This document shows, piece by piece, positions 1-11,020 of a stretch of 64,000 nucleotides of DNA; the stretch's first letter is position 1, and each line of letters opens with the position of its first letter. Under the pieces are notes generated by a model. It ran no database searches, was not told the DNA's origin, and worked only from the letters and a program-made list of their open reading frames with translations. The position numbers were made by a program, and so were the translations under genes. The DNA is from Gnetum montanum (lineage: Eukaryota; Streptophyta; Gnetopsida; Gnetales; Gnetaceae). The stretch lies in the NCBI GenBank assembly GCA_015680685.1, contig MNCI01017655.1, forward strand, positions 1,031,674 through 1,095,673, given 5' to 3'.

Positions 1-1855
1 ACAATAAGAGCAATCTAAAAATCCCAAAATTACTTGCCAAGGATGATACTATCTAAAACACTAGTTAAACAATTTAAACAAAATAAAAAATAAAAAAAAT
101 AACTCATAGAACTATGAAAAAGAGGCTAAAATCTTTCCTTTAGCAAGCCATCTTACAAGCAATCTTCTTCACAAATCTTCCAAGACCCCAACTGTGATCT
201 CAAAAGTGATGATGATATGAGATCCCAAGTGCTAGCTAGTAGCCTTCCCAAAGTGTCTTCTCCAAAAGTGTGATGTATCAAGTGTCTTTTCCAAAATTCC
301 TCCTCCTTCTTGACCCCCCCTTGAAGCCCTTTTATAGGGTTCAAAGGTGCTTACATATTCAAAAATATCTTACCTAACTTCTCTCCCAAGTAACTTGTCC
401 AACAAGTTAGGGAGTATTAACTTAGGAAGTTAGGAAGTTAGGAGATATATAAATATTTCTTTTAAAAATTAATTCCAATAGTTCCATATAATTGTTTACA
501 ATTATGGCTCTAATGGCTTTTCATTTTTACTTGTTTAAAATTTTTAAGAATATTATTGAAGCCCTTAGTGATTTTATGAACAAGGTGATAATATAATATC
601 TACCTTAGTATAAATGTTGATGGTACCTAATTGAAAATAATTTATGTGCACTTGCACCTATATGAAAATGGCTGGAAAAATTTAAATCTAAAACATCAGG
701 CCTGAATGTGAAGGCACCAGGCCTGGAACTACCATCGAATACTTCCAAAATATCCTGCCCTTGCCAAAAATCGTTATCAATTGCCACCGCGGAAGAAGGC
801 TCTACCGCTACATCCGACATCGTTGCTATATGATGTTCGGTTGCTGGAAGAGAAAGATCTAGAAAAAAAATGATGTATTGAACATATGGCCTTGGACATA
901 GGGTTTCAGTTGCCTGGAATCATTTTTTTTTGCCCCAAATTTGCTTAAGGCTTCTTGCGTTTTTTGTGTTCTTGCAGATCGTCTTTCAAATTCCTGCCGT
1001 TGATTGCAGAGTCAAGGGCAAACATATCGTAGATCTGAGCATTAGTGAATAACGGCGTCTGGTGTGGTAGGTTAAGAACGGCCCTGCAATGGCCAGAAAA
1101 ATATTCACATAGTGCACGCATTGCAAAACATAATGAATGTTGTTGAAGGCGGGTGAATCGGTTGCATTTTTATGGAAAAAATTTTAAAACTGAAATGGTT
1201 TCTATCTTGAAAGTGAAAACGTCCATGCGAGTTCTTTCTCCACCACCTTTGAATCCACCTCCCTGCAAGGTTTTGTCACAACGTGCCTAGCAAAGATGCC
1301 GCTAATTTGGGGCCAAAGAGAACAGTTGGTTTTGCGTCAAAAATAGAAGCCATTACAGGTCGATAAACCTTAGCACTTTCCTGCGTAAACTACCAACATG
1401 ATTCCTTGTGAAAGAACAGGCATTCTTCTAGACTGTTTTTTTGTTGGTTGCAGCAATTTCATTCATTTCATTTTTTCTAACGCGTACAGTGGTTGGAACT
1501 GTTCTTTACCGTAAAAGCATTATTCAAATCTTGTAATGGTGACTTCCATAAGGTTGATTTTAATTTCTCATTGATGCATTCATGAACGGGGTCGGCTCTT
1601 TTTAATCGATAAAGCTTTTCAACTCTTTTTCAACCTTCTCTTCACACAGGAGCATGATAAATTTTTCTTTCCTTGGTATCATTATTTGAAAGTGGAAACA
1701 CTATATCTTCATTCAACAAATTTCCACATGAAACCTCTGGTATTAAAATATCAATAGGGCACAACCATCATATATATATATATTTGAATATCTTCTATGG
1801 CTTATTCATATTTTATCACCTTTGCTATTTCATGAAATGACTAAATGTGCCAACA
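1..1855 (-). repeat. 3' LTR of element 1 (truncated by window start)
   Basis: This aligns end to end with 9118-10978. The inner end is sharp: similarity stops after ccaaca (minus-strand LTR start TGTTGG), exactly where a polypurine tract begins. In a hand alignment of 601-840 with the matching part of the other LTR I count 20 mismatches, 18 of them transitions, several at CpG. About 530 bases of this LTR lie left of the window. It holds a relatively CpG-rich stretch around 680-1330. Short open frames inside (for example 605-820) do not resemble any protein. Confidence 0.9.
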
Positions 1856-1873
1856 TTTCTACCCCCTTTAAAA
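1856..1873 (-). promoter_or_regulatory. Polypurine tract of element 1
   Basis: On the minus strand TTTTAAAGGGGGTAGAAA lies directly before the LTR start TGTTGG. This is the expected position and composition of the plus-strand priming site of an LTR retrotransposon. Confidence 0.85.
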
Positions 1874-2269
1874 GCTTAAATAAACTTGTGCAACCACATT
1901 TCAAAACTCAAATATCCTGAAATTTTCATTGAATTTTTACATTCAAAAAGAAATCTTTTTTGAGGAAAATTCTCATTTAACATAAGGTGTGATGGGACAA
2001 AACCTCATTCCTAAGAAAAGTCAAACAGTACATTATCAAATCCTTCATGAACTATTCTTGGGATGGAAACTGAATTGTGAGGGTTACCCTAGTGGGAATC
2101 CTCATCTCTCTAACTGTTTCATAGGAAATCTTTGATGTGATGAAGGTGGTCCTATTGCTTTCAGGCTTGGTAGAGCTCTCACCTTGATCTACAAGAGCTT
2201 TCTTTTCAGCACTTTTCTCATTTTCCTTTTCGGATGAGCTCTTCTATTTTTCTCCATTAGGTCCTTCAC

Positions 2270-2560
2270 TTATTGGGAGACAAAAGCTTCTCCCCATCCC
2301 CATGATGACTCCTCATAGGGTGGTTGCTGTTCTTCTTTTTCTTCTTCTTTGGAGCAATCTTGATATCGCCCCCAAACATTGGACTCTATATCCAAACCTC
2401 TAGTGAGAAAAGAAAATTCATCGGACAACCAAGCCATAAAAGGACACTCCTTTGGAGCTCCACAAGATCTAGCCTTTAGATAAGCTTTCAATACATGCTC
2501 AGGGCAACATCCCATCACATATGAAATAAAAGGCTTTCTCATTGCTCTCTCAAACTTCAT
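2270..2560 (-). CDS. Unknown 96-residue ORF between pol and 3' LTR of element 1
   Basis: An uninterrupted ATG-initiated frame lies on the coding strand of element 1, downstream of integrase and upstream of the polypurine tract. The N-terminal half is mixed and cysteine-containing (CCPEHVLKAYLKARSCGAP); the C-terminal part is strongly acidic and glutamine-rich (SKEEEKEEQQPPYEESS). I see no signal peptide, membrane segment or zinc-finger spacing. I do not recognise the family. It stands out because gag and the RT part of pol in the same element carry several stops while this frame has none, but it is short enough to be open by chance. The flanking 1874-2269 and 2561-2927 hold no other convincing gene; just after the stop the frame continues lysine/arginine-rich. 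Confidence 0.4.
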   Translation of the reverse strand: MKFERAMRKPFISYVMGCCPEHVLKAYLKARSCGAPKECPFMAWLSDEFSFLTRGLDIESNVWGRYQDCSKEEEKEEQQPPYEESSWGWGEAFVSQ

Positions 2561-2927
2561 TAGCTCTCTCTAACCTTCACTACCAAACTTGAATTGAAAG
2601 ATGATGAAACTTAAGCAATCTAACCCTCTTTTTATAGGTGCTAAAAATTTGAACTCCCATCCAAGTGTCTTCAACCAAGCTTCCTTCTTTTTAGTTATTT
2701 AAACCATTTTTCACAATCCTCACTAAGTGGTGGATGAATCACCTTCCCCACTTGTCAAACTTGTAGAATTCCACTTGTTTCACTTGTAGGCTTCCACTTG
2801 CCCCATTTGAAGGAAAGATAATGTTTCAAATATAAATAAAGCATAATTAAATATAATAATGGACACTATATTCCTAGTAATATTTACATAATACTATATA
2901 CATATATTATTTTGTGTAATGACATCT

Positions 2928-4745
2928 TCAAGTTGTATGCAATTGTCCCAAATAATGTTTTATATGCAAAACATTATATGGAAATTGCAATTCCATGCCA
3001 TCCAAAGTTGATAATTTGTAAGTATCCTCTGACAATTGCTTTGTAATTTGAAAGGGACCAATCCATGTCGGGGTAAACTTATTTGGTTTCTTCATATTCC
3101 ATAATAGGACAAGGTCCCCTATCTTGAAAGTTCTTTTCAAAGCTTTCCTATCAAACCATCTTTTAACTTGAGAGGTATTCTGTAACAAATTATCCCTTGC
3201 TTTATCTACTTCAGCTTCTCTTTTAATAAGCAAAGTCATGAAACTTCTATCTTTATCAGTCTTTTCACTATATCTTTGTACAAATTCAGAAGCTGAGCTT
3301 ATAATCTTGTTTGTAATTCTTGCTGGCAAACCATAGACTAAGTTATATGGTGATGTCCCAATAGCTTTCTTGAATCTGATTCGATCTGACCATAATGCGG
3401 ATTGTAGATAATCGATCCAATTTCCTGGATTCCCATCCATTGATTTCTTGATATAAGCGATAAGCTTTTTATTGGTGGATTCCGCTAGACCATTTCCTTG
3501 AGGATAATAATTTGATGAGGAAAATAAGAAAATAGATCTTTCAGATGCCCATCTGATAAACTCTTCGGATTTGAAGGCGGGTCCATTGTCTGACACTAAC
3601 ACTTCGGGTACACCAAATCTACTTAGAATGTGGTCTTCTAGAAACTTAATCACGTCTGATGCTGAACTTCCTCTTAGAGCCTTTGCTTCAGACCATTTAG
3701 TGAAATAATCAGTAGCTGTGAGAATAAACTTGTGTCCAGCTCTTGAAGGAGTAATTGTACCAATAAAATCCAAACCCCATTGCTGAAATGGTCTATCTGC
3801 AACTACTGGCTTTAAAGGGGCTCTAGCCCTTTTAATCTTGGGCCCATGAATTTGACATTTATAGCATTTTTGAATCTTTGAACTAATGTCTTGATACATG
3901 GAAGGCCAGTAATATCCATATCGAAGTATATGTTGCATAGTTGACTTAGGGGATTCATAAAATAGATTCAAATGATCATGAAATTGTTCCAAAATGAAAC
4001 TAATTTGATCATTATGAACACATTCCAATAAAACTCCCCGAAAATCCTTTCTATATAATATACCATCTTTAACAACAAATCTTCGTGCTCTTTTGAAGAA
4101 AGCTCTCTTTTGACTTGCAGTTAAATTATTTGGGATTTTTCTTGTACTAAGAAATTTGAAAATCTCATCATACCAATTTTCTTCATGGGTGTCAAGTGTA
4201 CACACTTCACTTTCTTTAGTCATTAACTTGGCTAGTCCCATTCCCTTAATTGTCTTGCATATTTCCAATGAAAATATAAAACTTTGCAACTTAATAAGCC
4301 ATTTTCCTATGTTCAATCCAATCTCATTTTGGGATAGGAATCGCTTGACTGCAGGTTCAATTAGCATAATGTGAACTAATGAACTTTTTAAATAATATTT
4401 AAAATGTAGAAGTGCTTTAATGATTGCGAAAGCTTGTTTTTCTAAGTTTGAATAATTTAACTCTGAACCCTTTAACTGATACCCAAAAAATCCAATTGGT
4501 TCATCTTGACCTTCATTATCCTTTTGTGTTAGAACGGCAGCGATAGAATCATTTGAAGCAAATGAGTATAACCAAAAATCTTCTTTAAGCCTAGGCTTTA
4601 CCAAATATGGAGCCTCTTGTATAGCCTTTTTGATTTCTGATAAGGCTCTCTCTAATTCTGGTGTTTTCTCTACTTGGAAATCCTTTTTTAGCATATGCAT
4701 CAAAGGTTTGGTAATTTCAGTAAACCCAGGGATGAACTTTTTCAC
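2928..4745 (-). CDS. pol C-terminal part of element 1: degenerate RNase H and integrase
   Basis: An open segment of about 600 codons. Residues 1-180 match the RNase H domain that follows RT in Gypsy elements, but the catalytic TDAS-type motif reads SFASND and the later aspartate is replaced (LIEPAVKRF), so the active site looks lost. Integrase follows: a zinc-binding H...H...CYKC region near residues 255-300, then the catalytic core with D in WGLDFIG, D in VSDNG and E in LAESTNKK, all present. The C-terminal domain has IGDLVLLW and a GPF motif (WIGPFQI). Length and order fit a Gypsy pol end. The frame enters from RT through a one-base shift near 4793, so the GTG counted as start is not a real initiation codon. 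Confidence 0.9.
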   Translation of the reverse strand: MKKFIPGFTEITKPLMHMLKKDFQVEKTPELERALSEIKKAIQEAPYLVKPRLKEDFWLYSFASNDSIAAVLTQKDNEGQDEPIGFFGYQLKGSELNYSNLEKQAFAIIKALLHFKYYLKSSLVHIMLIEPAVKRFLSQNEIGLNIGKWLIKLQSFIFSLEICKTIKGMGLAKLMTKESEVCTLDTHEENWYDEIFKFLSTRKIPNNLTASQKRAFFKRARRFVVKDGILYRKDFRGVLLECVHNDQISFILEQFHDHLNLFYESPKSTMQHILRYGYYWPSMYQDISSKIQKCYKCQIHGPKIKRARAPLKPVVADRPFQQWGLDFIGTITPSRAGHKFILTATDYFTKWSEAKALRGSSASDVIKFLEDHILSRFGVPEVLVSDNGPAFKSEEFIRWASERSIFLFSSSNYYPQGNGLAESTNKKLIAYIKKSMDGNPGNWIDYLQSALWSDRIRFKKAIGTSPYNLVYGLPARITNKIISSASEFVQRYSEKTDKDRSFMTLLIKREAEVDKARDNLLQNTSQVKRWFDRKALKRTFKIGDLVLLWNMKKPNKFTPTWIGPFQITKQLSEDTYKLSTLDGMELQFPYNVLHIKHYLGQLHTT

Positions 4746-5449
4746 AAAATTAATCTTTCCAAAGAAATATCTAAGAGATTTCTTACTATGCGATGCTCAA
4801 TGTTCTGTACTACTTGAATTTGGGAGTTGTCTATGACAATTCCTTCTTGACATATCACATGGCCTAATAGGCTTCTAGATTTAACCCCAAAAATACACTT
4901 CTTAGGATTTAGTGAAATACCAAACTCACGACATCTATCGAAAACTTGCTAGAGATGATTAATATGATCTTCTTTTTTCTTTAAGAATATTGTAATATCA
5001 TCCAAATAAACCACCACGAATTTTCCTAATAAATCCTTAAATGCTAAATCCATTACTCTTTGGAAGGTAGCTCCAACGTTTGACAGTCCAAATGGCATTC
5101 TTTGGTAAGCGAAAGTTCTCCATTTGGTGATAAATGATGTTTTGTATCTATTAATCTTATCTACCACGATTTGATTATATCCTGAGAAGCCATCTAAGAA
5201 AGAATATACTTGACAACCTAAGACTTTAATAAGCATCTCATCAATTCTTGGAAGTGGATACTTATCCTTTTTTGAGGCATCATTTAGATTTCTAAAGTCT
5301 ACACAAAGCCTTATATCACCATTTTTCTTTCTCACTGGAACAAGGTTAGCAAGCTATGTCAAATATCGTACTGGATATATGATTTGTGCTTACAACAACT
5401 TCTTGATTTTGGCTTCCATAGCTAGTTCAAATGATGGATTAAATTTTCT
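4746..5449 (-). pseudogene. Reverse transcriptase segment of element 1 pol, broken
   Basis: The frame contains KKNGDIRLCVDFRNLN, FLDGFSGYNQI, MPFGLSNVGATFQ and the catalytic YLDD motif, so the RT fold core is complete. In-frame stops occur at about 5390-5392, 5354-5356 and 4949-4951, each explainable as one C-to-T or G-to-A change. A one-base frameshift lies near 4793, just before the conserved region that leads into RNase H. Upstream the same frame continues from the protease/RNase H segment through another stop at 5450-5452. The continuity of frame shows that this was one polyprotein. Confidence 0.9.
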
Positions 5450-7096
5450 TTATTTTTGCTTGACTATTTTGCAACATTCTATTAAAGGGATCTTATGTGT
5501 CATCACATCTTGTCTAAAAGCTTTAAGATCATCATAGGACCAAGAAAAATTGTCCAAATTCTTTCTTAAACATGTTAACAAGTTTTGCTTGAAATTTGAA
5601 TCTCTTTCCTTTGTAACATTCAACATCTTTGGTATCTGGTCTAATCCAAAATTTACTACCTCGAAAGCTTGACTATCTGAGTCTTTTAAATCCTTTCCGG
5701 TAAGTAAATTTTTCTTGAACTCATGTTCCAAGTCGATCATCCTTTTTCGAATGAAATTAGCTTTGGAGTTTAATGAAATTTTGGGTATCACTTGACCATC
5801 AAATTCTTGCTTATTTTTCATAAATCTTAGTACTTTGTCGTCATCTTCAAATACTTGTAAATGTCTTATATTATTTGGTACTGATGGTTGATGTTCTTTT
5901 TCAATCATGACATCTTTGTAACTTTCTATTATTTGCATATCCAATGTTGAAGCTACCTTTGCCAAATCATCTGCTATAAGATTCTCTACTCTATTTATAT
6001 GCTCTATTTGGCAATGTTGAAATTTATTTAACATCTTACAAGCAAGTTGCTTATAAGGTCTTAAGAATGAACTCTTTATGACACAGTTACCCTTTACTTG
6101 TTCACAGACTAATCTTAAGTCTCCTTTTATAATGATTTCTTTGATCTTTTTGTCTAGAGCTATTCTCATACCAATACATAAAGCTTCATACTTAGCCTTG
6201 TTGTTAGTACAAGGGAAAGATAGATGAATTGCTTTGAAAATTTCAGGTGAATCATTCTTGAATATAACTATTCCAACTCCTGCACCTTTTGAATTACATG
6301 AACCATCAAAGTATAACTCCCATTTATCTTCTTGCTTTGATTGTTCTTTTTCAGGACTATAACTTTCTTGGAGTGTACAAATTTTGTTTTCAACACCTCC
6401 TTTTTCAACCATTTTACTTTTTCCATTTGAAGTAATGTTATCAATCATCAAAGGTTCACTATAGATGTATATTTGATTTGGTTCTCCTTTCCAAGGTAAC
6501 CACATGTGAGAATAATCTGTTGATATGTAACCTGAGAAATTCTTGCTCCAACTTCTACTCAATAAGAGACTATGTGAATCTGGTATATCTGCCACTTGAA
6601 TAGTTACTCTACTTCTAATGCGGGGTTCAGAAGCAATTTCCAATAGAACATTTGGTAATTGACCCACAATCTTCACTCTACTTTTATCCACTTGAACAAT
6701 CTTTTTATTTGATTTTTCAGGAATCAAACCAAGTTTCTTACATATAGACAATGGCATTATAGTAGACGTAGCTCCAGAATCAATCAAACAATTGTGTAAG
6801 TACTTATCCTTTAATTTCATTGTCAAAAGAAAAGGAGGAGCTTCCTTATCATACGAGGTCTTTAATTTCTCATCATTATTAGACACATAACTTAACTCTG
6901 ATTCTCTAACTCTCCTTTTACCTTTAATGAACTCTAAAGCCTTTCTTTGCTGATCTCCTATTTGAAGCAACTGATAAAAACTAATATTGGCCTTGACATG
7001 TTTAAGGTCTTTGATTAAATCATACTCTCCATCACCAATAAAACTTGATCTCTTTATCCATTTATTGAAAGACTGATTTGGAGTGCTTTGCTCCAC
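5450..7096 (-). CDS. pol N-terminal part of element 1: aspartic protease and archaeal-type RNase H
   Basis: About 548 open codons. The retropepsin active site is LIDSGATSTIMPL near residue 107. An RNase H domain follows at about residues 255-390: YFDGSCNSKGAGVG, NNKAKYEAL, IKGDLRLV and NLIADDLAKVAS, that is, the D, E, D, D set of catalytic acids. This domain stands before RT, unlike the usual Gypsy order, and is of the RVT_3 (plant/archaeal-like) type rather than the Gypsy RNase H type. The last ~100 residues form a linker leading to RT. The frame stays open upstream of 7096 towards gag, so the GTG there is not a true start; a TGA near 7208 and a shift near 7445 interrupt the upstream link. 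Confidence 0.9.
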   Translation of the reverse strand: MEQSTPNQSFNKWIKRSSFIGDGEYDLIKDLKHVKANISFYQLLQIGDQQRKALEFIKGKRRVRESELSYVSNNDEKLKTSYDKEAPPFLLTMKLKDKYLHNCLIDSGATSTIMPLSICKKLGLIPEKSNKKIVQVDKSRVKIVGQLPNVLLEIASEPRIRSRVTIQVADIPDSHSLLLSRSWSKNFSGYISTDYSHMWLPWKGEPNQIYIYSEPLMIDNITSNGKSKMVEKGGVENKICTLQESYSPEKEQSKQEDKWELYFDGSCNSKGAGVGIVIFKNDSPEIFKAIHLSFPCTNNKAKYEALCIGMRIALDKKIKEIIIKGDLRLVCEQVKGNCVIKSSFLRPYKQLACKMLNKFQHCQIEHINRVENLIADDLAKVASTLDMQIIESYKDVMIEKEHQPSVPNNIRHLQVFEDDDKVLRFMKNKQEFDGQVIPKISLNSKANFIRKRMIDLEHEFKKNLLTGKDLKDSDSQAFEVVNFGLDQIPKMLNVTKERDSNFKQNLLTCLRKNLDNFSWSYDDLKAFRQDVMTHKIPLIECCKIVKQK

Positions 7097-8460
7097 TTGA
7101 TTGTCTTTACCTTTATTCCTATCTCTTCTATTTAGCTCAAAAGCTTTTCTCTTAGTAGATGGATTCCTAATAACATTTGGGGGTCTTGAAGTAGTTAATA
7201 TTTCTTTTGATCAAAGATTATATCCATTTTCCTCATTGTTATTGCATTCCTCATCCGAAGACAAATCTTCTTCAGAACTTGATAGAGAAGAAGTATCGCT
7301 AGATCCATTGCTAGAAGATTTACTTGCATAATAAACACTAGATAACTCATTATCAGATTCAATATCAAGAAAGTTGGACATAATAAGGTCACATTCATCT
7401 TCATCTTCTACTAACTTACTGTCTTGATGTTTATGCTTTCTATTTTTTCTTTCTTCTTGATATTAACTCTCGCCAAAGCTTTTTCAAGCTTCACTATTTT
7501 GTTAGACATATCTCTCATTAATTGCCCTTTTTCAGATTCTATTGTTTCATATTCTTGCTCTATCTTAACATGAGATGGACCTGGTAAAGCTTTAAATTTA
7601 GCAAAATCTTGCATAAGAATCATAACTCTTTCTTCTCTTTTTTGAATCACGATATTTTCTTCAGGATTCAAGTTCAGCTATTTTTCTAACTGTATAGCTT
7701 CACTAAAGTAGTCATTCAGTGTAGTTAAGTTTGGAGTTCTCCTTAACCAAATTGAAATGTTGGGGTTGACAACCTTAAGATAAGTTTCCTTAAGCATTTC
7801 TTCTGATGGTCTATATTGTCTTTGAAAGAGTCCACAAATTCATTGAAACTTGATGTTAAAATCTTTACTTGACTCTTTAACTCCTTGCTTAGCTTGTATC
7901 AGCCCATAGTATAGTTGTTGTTGATCTAATTGATTACCAAACTAGGCTAAGAAAAGATTCTTCATGTTATCCCAACTTGTAATACTATTACTTGGTAAGT
8001 TTGAATACCAAATCTGAGCCATATCCTTTAGATTTGATACAAACAACCTACAAGCTTGATCTTGATGTTGAATATTTGCATGAGCTAAAGCTAACTCAAA
8101 CATGTGAATATATTCTTAAGCTAAATGAACTTTTCCATGAATAAAAGGCTCAAGCAAATATTTGTAAACTACCTTAGGAATATCATTGTAATTTTGAAAT
8201 CCTAATGGTGTAACTCCTTGCTAAGGATTTGCCATCCTATTCCTTTGGATAGTTGAACTCTTAAACTTTCTAGATCTTCTCTTATGAATCGATAAACCAG
8301 ATATAATGGGTGATCTTCTTGATCTTCTATTTTTCACTCCACTACTTGTTCCCAATTCAGAAACTTTCTTTTGTTCTTCTTCTGATAAAGAATCAGTCTT
8401 AGAATCTAGAATATCTTTTGAAACTCTTAAATTTTCCAAACTATCAATCTTCTTGGCCAT
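7097..8460 (-). pseudogene. gag of element 1, broken
   Basis: The ATG at 8460 opens a frame with a basic N-terminal segment. A retrotransposon gag core follows around 8130-7900, recognisable by ACRLFVSNLKDMAQIWY. A lysine/glutamate-rich stretch lies at 7671-7411 and then a serine/acidic stretch. Stops interrupt the frame near 8225, 8120, 7945, 7840 and 7680, most of them CAG/CAA-to-TAG/TAA type. A one-base shift lies in an A-run near 7445. I see no CCHC zinc knuckle in any frame of this gag. The ATG was chosen because it lies just downstream of the presumed primer-binding site. Confidence 0.8.
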
Positions 8461-8561
8461 GAACTGAAAATAGTATCTAATTTCTTAAGCTTTTATAGTA
8501 ACAAAGAATTGTTGATGTGCTAAAATTATAAGGCTTATGAACCTAGAGGCTAAACTTTCAG

Positions 8562-8578
8562 CCCTCCTTCTAGTGCCA
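8562..8578 (-). promoter_or_regulatory. Probable primer-binding site of element 1
   Basis: The minus strand reads TGGCACTAGAAGGAGGG, starting with the TGG expected for pairing with a tRNA 3' CCA end. It sits between the 5' LTR and the gag ATG. About ten bases separate it from the nearest possible LTR end, more than usual, and I cannot name the tRNA. Confidence 0.5.
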
Positions 8579-8588
8579 AAAGAACCGT

Positions 8589-10978
8589 TGACGACTGTTT
8601 GGGACGTGATCGCCAACGAGTGTCCATGAACAGGATTTAGGTGCCTACTAGTCTCTGGCAACACCAAGGTCTAGATACCTTCAAATAAACTCAGTAGTTA
8701 ATGTGAGTATGTGTGTGTGCTATTGCGGAGTGCTGTTGTGAAATATGAAATGATTGTGTTATGTGTGAACTATAGATGACTTATCTTAAAGAGATTCAGC
8801 CAACTTGGCCAAGTACNTATTCAATAGAACCTTCGAAAGACTTGACAATTTCTGATTGAAATACCATGGAAATTCACTTTAAAGATAAAAAAAAGCTATT
8901 CTGGTCCCATCAAAATACCAAAGATTTTCTGAACCCTCTTGACTACTGAATTATTCAACAGCATGACTACAAGTAGAGGCTCTCTTACAAAAATCCCAAT
9001 AGCAGTCCCTATACGTTGGAAAATAACAAAATTTACTACTAAAATGCTCTTAACGCTTTTAAACATAAGCACTTCTATGGCAAAATTTTAACAGAAATTT
9101 TCTATTGGGCAACAAGAACAATAAGAGCAATCTAAAAATCCCAAAATTACTTGCCAAGGATGATACTATCTAAACCACTAGCTAAATAATTTAAAAAAAA
9201 TAAAAAATAAAAAACATAACTCACAGAACTATGACAAAGAGGCTGAAATATTTCCTTTAGCAAGCCATCTTACAAGCAATCTTCTTTAGAAACCTTCCAA
9301 GACCCCAATTGTGATCTCAAAAGTGATGATGATATGAGACCCCAAGTGCTAGCTAGTAGCCTTTCCAAAGTGTCTTCTCCAAAAGTGTGATGTATCAAGT
9401 GTCTTTTCCAAAAGTCCTCCTCCTTCTTGACCTCCCCCCTTGAAGCCTTTTTATAGGGTTCAAAGGTGGTTACATATTCAAAAATATCTTACCTAACTTC
9501 TCTCCCAAGTAACTTGTCCAACAAGTTAGGGAGTATTAACTTAGGAAGTTAGGATTTTAGGAAGTTAGGAGATATATAAATATTTCTTTTGAAAAATAAT
9601 TCCAATAGTTCCATATAATTGTTTACAATTATAGCTCTAATGGCTTTTCATTTTCACTTGTTTAAAATTTTTAAGAATATTATTGAAGCCCTTAGTGATT
9701 TTATGAACAAGGTGATAATATAATATCTACCTTGGTATAAATGTTGATGGTACCTAATCTAAAATAATTTATGTGCACTTTCACCCGTATGAAAATGGCT
9801 GGAAAAATTTAAATCCAAAACATCAGGCCCGAATGTGAAGGTGCCAGGCCTAGAACTGCCATCGAATACTTCCAAAATATCCCGCCCTTGCTAAAAATCG
9901 TTATCAACCGCCACCGTAGAAGAAGGCTCTACCGCTACATCCGGCATCGTTGCTATGTGATGTTCGGTTGCTGGAGGAGAAAGATCTGGAAAAAAATGAT
10001 GTATTGAACATATGGCTCTGGACATAGGGTTTCAGTTGCCTGGAACTATTTTTTTTTGACCCAAATTCACTTAGGGCTTCCTGCATTTTTTTTGTTCCTG
10101 CAGATCATCTTTCAAATTCCTGTCGTTGATTGTAGAGTCAAGGGCAAACGTATTGTAGATCTGAGCATCAGTGAATAACAACGTCTGGTGTGGTAGGTTA
10201 AGAATGGCCCTGCAATGGCCAAAAAAATCTTCACATAGTGCATGCATTGCAGAACACAGTGAACGTCATTGAAGGCAGGCGGATTGGTTGTATTTTTATG
10301 GAAAAAATTTTAAAACTGAAATGGTTTCTCTCTTGAAAGCGGCAATGTCAATGCGAGTTCTTCCTCCATCGCCTTTGAATCCATGTCCCTACAAGGTTTT
10401 GTCACAACGCGCCCAACAGAGGTGCCACTGATTTGGGGCCAAAGAGAGCAGTTGGTTTTGCATCAAAAATAGAAGGCATTACAGGTCGATAAACCTTTCA
10501 CTTTCCTACGTAAACTACCAACGTGATTCCTTGTGAAATAATGGGCATTCTTCTAGACTTTTTTTCCATCAGTTGCAGCAATTTCATTCATTTCATTTTT
10601 TAACGCGTACAGTGGCTGGAACTATTCTTTATCGTAAAAACATTATTCAAATCTTGCAATGGTGACTTCCATAAGGTTGATTTTAATTTCTCATTGATGC
10701 ATTCATGAACGGGATCAGATCTTTTTAATCGATAAAGCTTTTCAACTCTTTTTCAACCTTCCCTTCACACAGGAGCATGATAAATTTTCCTTTCCTTGGT
10801 ATCATTATTTGAAAGTGGAAACACTATATCTTCATTCAAAAAATTTCCACATGAAACCTATGGTATTAAAATATCAATAGGGCACAACCATCATATATAT
10901 ATATTTTTTAATATCTTCTATGGCTTATTCATATTTTATCAGCTTTGTTGTTCCATGAAATGGCTAAATGTTCCAACA
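8589..10978 (-). repeat. 5' LTR of element 1
   Basis: Its outer part, 9118-10978, duplicates 1-1855. The right end is TGTTGG on the minus strand at 10978. The inner end is set near 8589 by the primer-binding site and the gag start, and could be off by about 20 bases because the partner LTR does not cover it. The LTR is about 2.4 kb. A single N at 8817 marks an assembly uncertainty. Confidence 0.8.
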
Positions 10979-11020
10979 GTAAAGAATATGAGAATGAGTT
11001 TTCATTCAGCCGTGGGGGTA
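10979..11020 (+). other. 3' internal tail and polypurine tract of element X
   Basis: The stretch gagttttcattcagc then cgtgggggta matches the bases just before the 3' LTR of element 2 (42262-42304). Element 1 therefore inserted into an Athila-like element about 40 bases upstream of its 3' LTR. The polypurine tract is 11011-11020. Confidence 0.75.

Larger units (their letters stand above)
1..10978 (-). mobile_element. Element 1: Ty3/Gypsy LTR retrotransposon with two RNase H domains (left end outside window)
   Basis: Positions 1-1855 repeat 9118-10978 in direct orientation, which defines a pair of LTRs around about 6.7 kb of internal sequence. Read on the minus strand the order is 5' LTR, primer-binding site, gag, protease, RNase H, reverse transcriptase, second RNase H, integrase, small ORF, polypurine tract, 3' LTR. 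The domain order and the protein style (aspartic protease, YLDD RT, integrase with DDE) place it in Ty3/Gypsy, near the Tat-like lineages known to carry an extra archaeal-type RNase H. The 3' LTR is cut by the window edge, so the outer target-site duplication cannot be checked; the five bases beyond the 5' LTR are gtaaa. Several stop codons and about two frameshifts make this copy defective. Confidence 0.9.

Noticed and set aside
605-820. 71-codon open frame (and the related 9904-10086 frame) in the LTRs of element 1
   Set aside because: It lies wholly in LTR sequence, is not conserved in frame between the two LTR copies, and resembles no protein.
7101-7404. Open frames on the plus strand (7101-7331) and in another minus frame (7195-7404)
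   Set aside because: They overlap the serine/acidic gag-protease linker of element 1 and are shadows of it.
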